NCBI RefSeq assembly: GCF_019393635.1
Contig: NC_057861.1
Coordinates: forward strand, 725,330,232 to 725,394,231
Direction of reading: 5' to 3'
DNA length: 64,000 bases
From: Dromiciops gliroides
Taxonomy: Eukaryota > Chordata > Mammalia > Microbiotheria > Microbiotheriidae
Shown: positions 55,271 through 64,000 of the stretch, one piece after another
Numbering within the stretch: the first letter of the stretch is position 1
Layout: the number at the start of each line of letters is the position of its first letter
Program-made: the position numbers and the translations under genes
Notes under the pieces: model-generated
What the model saw: only the letters and a program-made list of their open reading frames with translations
Database searches by the model: none
Told to the model about the DNA's origin: nothing

Positions 55271-55679
55271 GCCTTTAAAAGTCAACGAGAAGATTTTATA
55301 TTTGAGCCTGGAGGTGATAGGGAGCCACTGATTGAATAGGGAGGTGACATGGTCAGACCAGTTTGACAGGATGAATTGGAATCCAGAGTGACTTGAGCCA
55401 GGGAGACCAGCTAGCAGAGGACTGTAGTGGTCTAGGTGTGAGGTGATAAGAGCCTGGACCATGCTGGTAGCCATGTCACAGGAGAGGAAGGGGAACATAA
55501 ACAAGAGAGAGTAAGATTGCCAGGAGTTGGCAACAGATTGCAAATGAGCAATGAGTCAAGAGTTCAGAGTGACCCCTAGGTTGTGAGCCTGGGTCACTGG
55601 GAAGATGGTAGTGCCCTAAATAGTAATAGGAAAATGCAGTATAAGAGAGGCTTTGGAGAGAAAGGAGGGGTGAGGGAAG

Positions 55680-55958
55680 GAGAATAAGCATTTATATAGT
55701 CCCTACTATGTGCTAGGTACTATGCCAAGTATTTTAAGGACATTATATTATCTCATTTGATCCTCACAAAACTCTGTGAGGTAGGTGCTATTATTATCCC
55801 CATTTTACAGATGAGGAAAGTGAGGCAAATAGAGGTTAAGTGACTTTCTCAGAGTCACATAGCTAGCAAGTGTCTGGGCCTGGATCGAACTCAGATCTTC
55901 CTGATTCCAGGCCTTGTACTCTCTCTGCCCAGGCTCTATGCACCAGCTACCTTTAGGA
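55680..55958 (-). mobile_element. MIR/THER1-type SINE (antisense)
   Basis: Complete: 'gcatttatatagtccc', 'actatgtgctaggtac', 'tctcatttgatcctcac', 'tgaggtaggtgctatt', 'gcctggatcgaactcag'. Confidence 0.8.
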
Positions 55959-57349
55959 TATGACTTTATGTTTGGGCATCTTGAGTTTTAGATGTCTACT
56001 GGAATTCCAGTTTGGCCTTTGATAGTTAGAGATGAGAGCCTGGAGATGAGCAGAGAGTTTAGGGCTGAGTAAGTAGATTTGAGAATCATGAACAGAGAGA
56101 CAAACATTGAATCAATGGGAGCTTATGAGATCACAAAGTGAAATAGTATAGAGGGAGAAGAGAAGAGAGACCACTCTGGGACACAATCATCATTAGCAGG
56201 TGTGGCCTAGATGAAGATCCAGCAAAGGATCCTGACAAGGAGAGATCACATAGGTAAGAGGAGAAACAGAGAGTGTCTTGAAAGCCCAGAGAGAAGAGAA
56301 TATTAAGTAGTGTCAAAGGCTGCAAGAACTCTTAAGAAAGATGACAAAGGAGAAGAGGGCATTAGATCTGACAACTATAAGATCACCAGCAACTTTGGAG
56401 AGAGCCATTTGGGTTGGATCGTTCAGACTGCTGAGAGATGAGAAGAGAGTGAGAAGGAAGGGAGCAGCGTCCTTAATTGTAGATGGTCGTCTCAAGGAAT
56501 TTGGCCACAAAAAGAGAGATGTGGGATATCGCTAACAGGGATGGATGGATCAAGTGAGAGTTTTTTAAGGATGGAGGAGATGTAGATGTGTTTGTAGGTA
56601 GTAGGGAAGTGTCCAGTAAATAGGGAGAGACCAAAGATAAATGAGAAAATGGAGATGATAGAGGGAACAATCTGCCAGAAGAGACAGGATGGAATGAGAT
56701 TCCTTGAGCATGTAGAAGAGTTTGCCCTGATAAGGAGTAGGGCTACCTCTTCCTGTGGGACAGAGGTAAAGAAGGCCCCTGGGAGTGCTGTGAGATGAGA
56801 AGGGAGCTCTCATTGAATGGTCTCATTTGTTTTTTCAGTAAAATATGAGTCAAAGTTCTCAGCTGGGAGGGTGGGGAGAGAATAATTATGGGAGGTTTGA
56901 GGAAAGATGAAAAGCTTTGGGAAAGAGGCTACAGTGAGTGGGATAGTGAATCAGTTAGGGAGGTGTGAATAATACCCAGCTTGGATTTTGTAATAGAAAT
57001 GTGTAGTGGATTCAGTCAGTACAATTTCACGATTTTCTCTAGCCTTATTCAGCAGGAGGTGAGTAGGAGTAAAGGTAGAACTAATGGGAGTGATGCAAGG
57101 CTAAGACTGGACAGGGAAACATCTTTGATAACATAAGGGATCGTAAAGAAGAGGCTAGTGTAGAGATGAACTGGTTCACCAATGGGACAAGATGAGGAAG
57201 GGTGGGTGGGGTGGAGAGTAAGTGTGTTAGCCAATTCAGGGGCGATAGCTTGGGAAAGAACTAAAGGGGTGAGGGATTGGAGATTGCAATGAGAACAGAA
57301 TTTGGGGTTGCAAGGCAAAGGGAGGGCTAGAATTGGGCTGTGCTGGTAA

Positions 57350-57548
57350 ATGTTTTAACAATCAGGTCTCAGAAAAAAAATGTACACATAACACACTTTT
57401 AAATTTAATCAGCATTATAAATCTTTCTTAAGTCTAGAAAATCAACAAGACAACAAACCAAGCCCAAATTTGTAGCATTTGCTGATTTCTGAGGTCTAAA
57501 TGTTTACATTGAAGATTTAACAATCAGCTCTAACTGGTTCTAGCACAC
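57350..57548 (+). mobile_element. Dispersed repeat A, copy 2
   Basis: Matches 11205-11410 over its whole length with several small gaps, in the same orientation. The L2 reads on at both sides, so this copy is an insertion into L2 and its ends can be read from the L2 junctions. Confidence 0.55.
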
Positions 57549-57979
57549 CATTGGATGAAATTATAACAGATTGTGGTCACATAAGGTAATTTCAGAGTTT
57601 ATGAATATACAAACACTTGTGGGTGATGGCAAGTTCAAAAGTATGACCATCTCTGTATGTAGCTGAGGTTGAATGAGGAGTAGGTAACGTGAAAAGAATA
57701 TGTTGAGAATTGGAAAGTTAGGGTGTTTGAGAACCATTTGTATGAGAACAGGAATTGGGGAGGAGAGAAACCCAGTAACCCAGACTCTGAACTCATTGAG
57801 CAAAGAAGGGAAGGAGTATAGATAACAGCTACCAAAATTTTGATTGGGTGGTAGATATGAACTGAGGGAACCTCAAGGGAAGAGACATTACTGAGAGATG
57901 ATGGTAGAAAGTGAACTTAGAAGTTGCAATGGTGAGGGAGGAATCTTCCAACTTCTTCCTCTCAACTGGTGAGCTGAAG

Positions 57980-58023
57980 TATGTGCGTGCATGCATGCGT
58001 GCGTGTGTGTGTGTGTGTGTGTG
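57980..58023 (+). repeat. GT/GC dinucleotide tract
   Basis: 'gtgcgtgcatgcatgc' followed by pure GT, alternating purine-pyrimidine throughout. Confidence 0.9.
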
Positions 58024-58330
58024 AGTGAAAATACAACTATTGCCCAAAGATGGAAGGAGTAGGAAATGAAAAATATTAAGATAAAAGCAAGTTTGTTGCC
58101 TATGGAACAAGCATTTCAGAGAGCACAGTGGAAGGGGGTGGGTAGCTTTAGAGTGGGATGTGGGGGGAAGTTGGGTTGAAGGAAATGAGAATAAGGGGGA
58201 TGGAGAATGGAGTTTGAATAATAATACCTCGGAGTTCAGAATCACTGGAATGGGGAGGGTATGACCAAGTGGAAGTTTGTTCATCATTGAGGAATGAATT
58301 CAAATTTGTTAATCATTGAATAATGAATTC

Positions 58331-59193
58331 AAGAATTCAATATCAACATCTCTAGGGGTTTGGCCACAGAATGGAATACTCTCAGGCAGCTCAGGAGAAG
58401 GGACCAATTCAGGAAGCAGTGTTTTTTTTCTTTTTTCCCAAAGGCAGGTCAGGAGATCAGTGGAGAGAGCATAATGGAATCATATTTCCAGGCAGGAAGG
58501 AACAGGCCAGGCTGGGATACCAGAAGAGGGACAGGAAGAAATAGCATCTTTTTCTGTCCCCTGAAGTCAGGGAGATGTCAGACAAGGAGACTAGTATGTG
58601 ATGGAATAGTGTCTCACTGTCCCCCGGAAACAGGAATAGGTCGGCAAAGGACCAGTGTGGTATAAAATGAGATAAAATGGGTCATCTCTGAAATTTAGCT
58701 CCTGTGCCAATGACTATGGGGGCTCCTTCTCATCCCCCATTCACTAGTTTGAGAAGTGAGAGAAGCAAAGAGTAAAGGAAGCTTTATTTTAGTTTTATAA
58801 CCTTTTTACACCAAGGGATTGCCTGGGTCATATCTGATTTGATTCTCATGAATATCGTGTATCAGAAGAGGTATGCTCTTCTTCACTCTCTACAGTATGG
58901 AGTAGGCAATGATTCCCACTTCATGGGTTCAAGACCTTAGTCCAAGGGCTTCATACTAAACATTCCTCAAAGGTGTCACAAGCGAGAAATAATAGCCCAA
59001 TTGAAATATATTTTCCTCTGTGACAACAAGCATGTACTTGTTTGAAGCATTATAATATATTATAGACTTGTTTGTTTTCTGCAGTTATTTGGATGGAGGT
59101 TATCACTATAATTATTTTAAGCATTTAATAAATGAATTTAAAAGAATATTATAAGTAGTATATTAAATTACCTTGGGAGTTCACAAAACATTT
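58331..59193. other. Unclassified sequence
   Basis: 58360-58665 has a chance 101-codon frame with no domain. The remainder is AT-rich. No gene. Confidence 0.4.
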
Positions 59194-59207
59194 TTGTTGT
59201 GGTTGTT

Positions 59208-59367
59208 TTGTTTTGTTTTGTTTTTTTGTTTTGCAGGGCAATGAGGGTTAAGTGACTCGCCCAGGGTCACACAGATAGTAAGTGTCAAATGTCTGAGGCC
59301 GGATTTGAACTCAGGTCCTCCTGAAGCCAGGACTGGTGCTTTATCCACTGCGCCACTTAGCTGCCCC
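59208..59367 (-). mobile_element. WSINE1-like SINE (antisense)
   Basis: Perfect 14-bp duplication ttgttgtggttgtt (59194-59207 and 59368-59381). GTTTT-rich tail. Confidence 0.93.
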
Positions 59368-59409
59368 TTGTTGTGGTTGTTAAAAGGACTTGGAGGAACA
59401 AAAAACACT

Positions 59410-59560
59410 GTGAACCTGGATTTAAAATCCTAAATTTGGTGGCAGAGTTTCAGACATTTCTTAGTTGTTGTGATTCTGCTCAAGTCACTTAATCATCCTC
59501 TTCCTCTGTCTCCTCAACTGTAAAATGAAGGGGTTGGACTCAGTGGTCTTGGAATTAATT
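59410..59560 (+). mobile_element. MIR-type SINE
   Basis: 'gctcaagtcacttaatc', 'tgaaggggttggactc'. Confidence 0.6.
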
Positions 59561-59589
59561 TCTGCTTCTTGATCTGTTATCCCATGTAT

Positions 59590-59975
59590 CTCTCTCCTGG
59601 GTAGTTGCAATAGCTTCCTAGATGGGATCTTTGGAGTCAGCCTCTCTCCTCTCCAGTCCATCACTGGTATCACAGCTGATAAACCAACCTTCCCCAAACA
59701 GAAGTCTGATCACGTCACTCACCTGTTCAACAAACCCTTGTGACTCCCTAGTGCCTGACCACAAACTCCTTCATTTGTCCTTTAACGTACATAGTTTCTC
59801 CAGCTTACCTTTCAGAGCTGATTAAACATTACTTCACCTTCTCCCACTCAACCTTCCATCCAAAATGGCCTGGTTTTTCCTATACATAGTATCCTATCAT
59901 TTGCATCTCTGCATTCCCACAGACCATTGCCTGGGCCTGGAATGCTCTCCCTTCTTCGCTTCTTATTGTCTAGAC
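59590..59975 (+). mobile_element. L2 LINE fragment (sense)
   Basis: 'gttgcaatagcttccta', 'gtctgatcacgtcactc', 'actccctagtgcctg', 'gcctggaatgctctccc'. Encodes a SDHVTHLFNK block at about 59706. Confidence 0.75.
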
Positions 59976-60434
59976 CAGGGCTTGGCAAATTATGGCCTGA
60001 GGACCAAATCCAACCCACAGACTATTTTCTTATGACCCAGGAGCTAAGAATAATTTTTTATATATTTAAATAAAATAAAGCTCTATTTAAACTTGTAAAA
60101 AAAAAACAATCCCATGCTTCTGCATGGAACTATTATTTCTCCTTTCATTTAAAATTTCACATGCTTTTCTTCTCCCTAACTATCAAGACCAGAGGTTGGA
60201 AAACTGTGGCCTGCAAGCCAAATATGGGCCACTGCCTGTTTTAGTGTGGTCAGAACTTAGAATTTTTATTTACGTGTTTAAATAAAGTTTTAATGTTAAT
60301 TTGATTTTTATAATAAAATTTAAGAAAAAGATTTTTTAATTTAAACATGTTAAAAACCATTCTTAGCTCATAGGCCATATAAAATTAGGCAGTGGCCTAA
60401 ATTTGACCTCTAGGCTGGAGTTTGTTGATCCCTG
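59976..60434. mobile_element. Palindromic MITE plus an extra arm
   Basis: 60190-60434 is a 245-bp palindrome. Its left end 'cagaggttggaaaactg' and 'gggccactgcctg' is matched by the reverse complement of its right end ('caggcagtggcc'-like block and 'gtttgttgatccctg'), with arms of about 115 bp. A third arm, in left-arm orientation, lies at 59976-60110 ('cagggcttggcaaattatgg', 'gagctaagaataat'). It carries no transposase. Ends of the CAGNGGTTGGCAAAC type suggest hAT. Confidence 0.6.
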
Positions 60435-60587
60435 GTCTAAGTAGTGGGGGAGAAGACAAACCCTTGAAATTTTAAATAATACTAAAATATTGGTTCAATG
60501 CATCAGCATGAGAAATCTAGGGATGCTGACCAGCCAGTGTTTGACCAGTCTGACTGATTTTATTGCTTCTTACTTATATGTTGAGTT

Positions 60588-60823
60588 TGTTGTTCAGTCA
60601 TTTCAGTCATGTCCAACTCTTTGTGACTCCATTTGACATCTTCTTGGCAAAGGTACTGGAGTAGTTTGCCATTTTCATCTCTAGCTCATTTTACAGGTGA
60701 AAAAACTGAGGTAAATTGAGTTAAGGGACTTGCCCAGGGTCACACAGCTAGACTCTGAAGCCAAATTTGAACTCAGATCTTCCTGACTCCAGGCCCAGCA
60801 CTCTATCTGCTGAACCACCAGTA
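60588..60823 (-). mobile_element. MAR1-type SINE (antisense)
   Basis: 'cagtcatgtccaactc', 'cttggcaaaggtactgg', 'gtttgccattttcatc', core and head. The head end 'gctgaaccaccagtact' is diverged. Confidence 0.83.
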
Positions 60824-61109
60824 CTACCACCAGTTAGTACATGATGAATTATAGACAGTAAGTACAGTGTTCCTGCCTTTCTGGCAGGCATAATTTAGAT
60901 GAGGCCAACAGGGTTTTGCCTAGAGTTCAGCAACTTGTTTGCAATGATAATTCATTTAACAAAAGGCTACCAGATACAATGTTTTCCCTGGCTGCTTTTC
61001 TCTTTTTTCATCATAAGTGGACTCTCTTCTCATGCCGGTATCTCTCCCTACCCTGGGCCTTGTGCCAGATGGTCTCATTACTCCTCTAACTACATTGGAC
61101 TTAAAAAGA

Positions 61110-61345
61110 CGCTTTGAAGATGGTCAGTCAGCCAGCAAGCTTTTGTTAAGTGTTTAATACATGCTAAGCTCTGGGGAGACAGATGTACGAGCTCAAAGAT
61201 GGTCCCTGTCCTTGGGGAACTTACAATCCAATGGCAAACAACACATAGAAGACAGCTGAAAAGTGAGGAAAGGGGAAAGAGAGGGGGAGATGAGTTCAAG
61301 GGAATAGTAATGAAATCCAAACAGGCAAAGGCAGAGCTGGAAGAG
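61110..61345 (-). mobile_element. L2 3' end (antisense)
   Basis: 'ttttgttaagtgtttaat', 'ctaagctctggggagac', 'gggaacttacaatccaatgg'. Confidence 0.7.
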
Positions 61346-61364
61346 AGATGAATAGAATGGTGAT

Positions 61365-61640
61365 GGTGGTGGTTGTGATAGCTAATATTTATATAGTGCT
61401 TACTATGTGCTAGACACGTGCTAAGTGCTTTACAATTTTTATTTCATTTGCTCTTCACAACAACCCTGGGAGGTAGGTGCTACTATGATCCCCATTTTAC
61501 AGAGGAGGAAACTGAGGCAAAGAGAGGTGAAAGGAGTTGCTTAGGGTCACACAGCTAGTAAGTATCTGAGGCTGGATTTGAATTCAGGTCTTCCTGACTC
61601 TTGCACTGGTAGTCTATCTACTGTACTGCTTAGAAACCAT
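61365..61640 (-). mobile_element. MIR/THER1-type SINE (antisense)
   Basis: Complete: 'tatagtgcttactatgtgc', 'cacaacaaccctgggagg', 'ttttacagaggaggaaac', 'ttgaattcaggtcttcc'. Confidence 0.8.
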
Positions 61641-61660
61641 TCTTTAAAATGAAGGTTCTG

Positions 61661-62038
61661 GGGGCAGCTAGGTGGCGCAGTGTTTAAAGCACCGGCCCTG
61701 GATTCGGGAGTACCTGAGTTCAAATCCGGCCTCAGACACTTGACACATACTAGCTGTGTGACCCGGGGCAAGTCACTTAACCCCCATTGCTCCACTAAAT
61801 AAATAAATGAATGAATGAATGAATGAATGAATGAATGAATGAATAAATGAATAAACAAACAAACAAACAAATAAATAAGTAAACAAATAAACAAACAAAC
61901 AAACGAATGAATGAATGAATGAATGAATGAATGAATGAATGAATGAATGAATGAATGAATAAACAAACAAACAAATAAATAAGTAAACAAATAAACAAAC
62001 AAACAAATGAATGAATGAATAAATGAATGAATGAATGA

Positions 62039-62114
<76 letters not shown>

Positions 62115-62117
62115 ATG
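61661..62117 (+). mobile_element. WSINE1-like SINE with a 320-bp microsatellite tail
   Basis: Body 61661-61797. The tail then reads AAAT, AATG, AAAC/AAAT, AATG, AAAC/AAAT, AATG and finally about 18 GATA units to 62117. A 16-bp duplication aaatgaaggttctggg (61647-61662 and 62118-62133) brackets body plus whole tail, so the array grew from the SINE tail. It opens long minus-strand frames of SFIHSFIH and IYLSIYLS peptides that are not genes. Confidence 0.93.
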
Positions 62118-62324
62118 AAATGAAGGTTCTGGGAAGAATTCACCAAGGGGACAGGGGGTACTGCAGAGGCATGGAGATCTTTCCAAGGTGAAAAGGCCGT
62201 AGGGACTGAAGGAAGTTCCAGGTGAGAAAGTCTGCTGGAAGATGGTATTAAAGTCCAAAGAGCAGAAGCAGAGTCAGGAGCATTCAGTGTTGATTGCCCA
62301 GGGTGCCAAAATTGATAATATAGA

Positions 62325-62710
62325 GTTGCTTCCTGGTCTTATCTCCTACAACTCCTCCCAGGCATGATAAGTTAGAGCCAACCTGGATTATTCTCTGCTA
62401 TCATCTCCCCTCCTGCCAACACAGCCTGGCTTCTCCTATAGCATGTTGTTCTCTAAAGCTCCCTTCCTTAAAACCCAACTCAAATGCCACCTCCTTCATA
62501 AAGACTTCTCTCTTCATCTCAGTAGGTAATGAGCTTCCCCTGTGGATTCCATGTACTACAACACTCTAATACATATATCCTCTAATAAAGTGGATTATAC
62601 TTTATCTGTGTTAGTGCCTTGATGAACTACTGGATTCTAAACTTCAGGAAGGCAAGGACCACATTATATTGAAACTTTGTATCTTCTACCATCCTTAGCA
62701 CAATGTTCTA
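62325..62710 (+). mobile_element. L2 LINE 3' fragment (sense)
   Basis: 'cccaactcaaatgccacc', 'ttcataaagacttctctc', 'agcacaatgttctacac' in L2 order. Confidence 0.68.
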
Positions 62711-63081
62711 CACTCCCCAGATACCCAAAGAAAATTTGTAACCAGCAGGTGTCACTGAAAATTTCAGAGGATAATAAGATCATGGTAAGCTGTTATAAAA
62801 TGGAGATGTCACAAAAGAGCAGTGGGTTTTTTTTTCTGTTTTTTACAATTTCTGAATTTAATAAACACCAAATATAATGAGCATTTCTATATACAGAGTA
62901 GAACAGGAAAAAAAGGAGTTCCATGTGAAACTGTAGGTCTTTGTTATGTACATCACTTTTCTTTTTAAGCAAATCAATCTATAGCTTTAACATCTCCAGC
63001 TCGTTTGCACTTCTTGTCTGTCTACCTGTTCTCTTTGCATAAAAAGGTGCCTTAAAGGTTTTCCTTCTTTCCTTCCTTTTT
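62711..63081. other. AT-rich sequence, nothing recognised
   Basis: Short frames only. A T-rich start at 62828-62845. Confidence 0.4.
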
Positions 63082-63231
63082 TTTTTTTTTTTTTGGTAAG
63101 GCAATTGGGGTTAAGTGACTTGCTCAGGGTCACACAGCTAGTAAGTGTTGAGTGTCTGAGGTCGGATTTGAACTCAGGTCCTCCTGAATCTAAGGGCCAG
63201 TGCTCTATCCACTGCACCACCTAGCTGCCCC
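63082..63231 (-). mobile_element. WSINE1-like SINE (antisense)
   Basis: T18 run, 'ggtaaggcaattgggg', full core and head ending 'tagctgcccc', immediately followed by a CTTT array. The target duplication cannot be read because the flank is repetitive. Confidence 0.9.
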
Positions 63232-63232
63232 C

Positions 63233-63329
<97 letters not shown>
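63232..63329 (+). repeat. (CTTT)n microsatellite
   Basis: About 24 uninterrupted CTTT/TTTC units. A shorter CTTT/CCTT stretch lies on the other side of the SINE (63061-63080), so the SINE probably inserted into a pre-existing pyrimidine array. Confidence 0.95.
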
Positions 63330-63588
63330 TACTCCCTCTCTCCTCCATGCCCTCTGACCACCCTCCCCCACTCAGAAAAATAGAAAGAGAAAAGCAAAAC
63401 ATCAAGGAAAGACTTTAAAGGTCCTATGGTATGGATAGGTTATAGACCAGCAGAGAAGAGACAGCATTTTGGCAGGAGGAATAACTTAAATAGCCTGCCC
63501 AGGGGTGGGAAAACACAAAAAGATGGACAAGTAAGACATCCAGTTTAGCCGGAGTAGGGGGAGTTGAGTAATTAGAGATGTTCTTGTT

Positions 63589-64000
63589 TGTCTTTCTTTT
63601 TGGAAGAGGACCAATGACAGCATGGGGTGACATCTTGATTTGCCTGTAAATCGGATTTAAGCAAGGCGGAGCTGCACAAAGTCAGTCTCATTCTCTCTTC
63701 CTGAGTCATTGAAGTCCAGTGACAGGACAAAAGGCTGTGGCTGGGGATACAGTGGTTGATGTTAGTATCTTGATATCTGACCAATTTCTGCAGTTGTACT
63801 TGCTTCAGGTGCCTTCACGGCTATTGGAACAAATTGTTTTCATCTGCCCACTCTGCTGGAAGAAGTCTTCACATCCTTGGGGTAGACACCTCCCTAACTC
63901 ACCAATCGGTTTGAGGCCTGTCCATTCCCCTAAACCTGGTTTAGCTCATCTGCTGAGGTTAACCTGGGTGTGGCTGCTGTGTAGGCTACTTGGAGCCAGG
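63589..64000 (-). mobile_element. RTE-type element sharing the long-tailed SINE 3' end
   Basis: The right-edge sequence, read on the minus strand, ends with the tail of the long-tailed SINEs ('tgtcattggtcctcttcc', then 'aaagaaagacaaac') but continues upstream with unrelated sequence instead of a tRNA-like head. It runs off the window. Confidence 0.5.

Larger units (their letters stand above)
55271..58330 (-). mobile_element. Long L2 LINE (antisense, about 3 kb)
   Basis: Longest L2 in the window. On the minus strand the C-terminal signature SDHVTSLFNQWLPITSRLKYKI is at about 55440-55370 and SHLDHYSPLLAGLP is just upstream (about 55470). A reverse-transcriptase block 'ISHISLFVAKFLETTIYN' lies at 56530-56475, and more decayed 5' coding sequence reaches to about 58.3 kb. 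Interrupted by a MIR (55680-55958) and dispersed repeat A (57350-57548). Many stops; inactive. Confidence 0.72.

Noticed and set aside
58360..58665. 101-codon plus-strand frame
   Set aside because: No domain or conservation signal, and composition follows the local purine-rich DNA.
61547..62258. Two overlapping minus-strand frames of 161-199 codons
   Set aside because: They cover the SINE-derived microsatellite tail plus SINE sequence; the peptides are SFIHSFIH and IYLSIYLS repeats.

Overview
The window looks like intergenic or deep intronic nuclear DNA from a marsupial. The main evidence is the repeat content. There are more than 25 copies of a short tRNA-derived SINE (head GGGGCAGCTAGGTGGCGCAG, A-rich tail) of the WSINE1/SINE1 kind. 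Alongside it are MAR1-type SINEs with an RTE-like tail, a third tRNA-headed SINE with a long tail ending GAATGAAGGACAAAC, old MIR/THER1, L2 and CR1/L3 elements, and L1 fragments of the marsupial type. Family names are from memory, not from a database search. The SINE abundance fits an Australian lineage somewhat better than an opossum, but the sequence alone does not settle this.

I found no intact protein-coding gene, rRNA, functional tRNA gene, CRISPR array or bacterial-type operon. The open frames longer than 100 codons are tetranucleotide repeats read as IYLS/SIHP-type peptides, fragments of retrotransposon ORFs, or chance frames. The only clear cellular gene sequence is a processed RPS18 pseudogene at 33.07-33.61 kb. 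It runs from a TOP-like 5' end to a poly(A) tail, has two in-frame stops, and lies between a 17-bp target duplication inside an older MAR1 SINE.

Layout. 0-2.1 kb: AT-rich unique sequence. 2.1-9 kb: L1, CR1/L3, MIR and SINE fragments, including a degenerate CR1 reverse transcriptase on the minus strand (7.7-8.9 kb). 9-24 kb: L2 3' ends, SINEs, hAT-like DNA elements and unique blocks, the best at 19.5-20.3 kb. 24-25.1 kb: an L1 3' end running into a 0.6-kb GATA/GATG array. 25-35 kb: L2, an LTR-like block, an L1 tail, a double SINE insertion at one target site, the RPS18 copy and a second good unique block (34.4-35.0 kb). 35-41 kb: an RTE fragment inside a hAT-like element, L2 pieces and a purine-rich tract. 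41.9-45.4 kb: a minus-strand L1-type element with ORF1 but no visible ORF2, split by two SINEs and a 580-bp solo LTR. 45-55 kb: L2, MAR1, an LTR-like insertion inside a MIR, and unique sequence. 55.3-58.3 kb: one long minus-strand L2. 58-64 kb: SINEs, a palindromic MITE, a SINE whose tail has grown into about 320 bp of tetranucleotide repeats, a CTTT array and an RTE-type fragment at the right edge.

The elements do not act together as a system. What the window records is a readable order of insertions, shown by target-site duplications and nesting. The candidates for real function are the repeat-free blocks, which could hold conserved regulatory DNA. That idea can only be tested by cross-species alignment.
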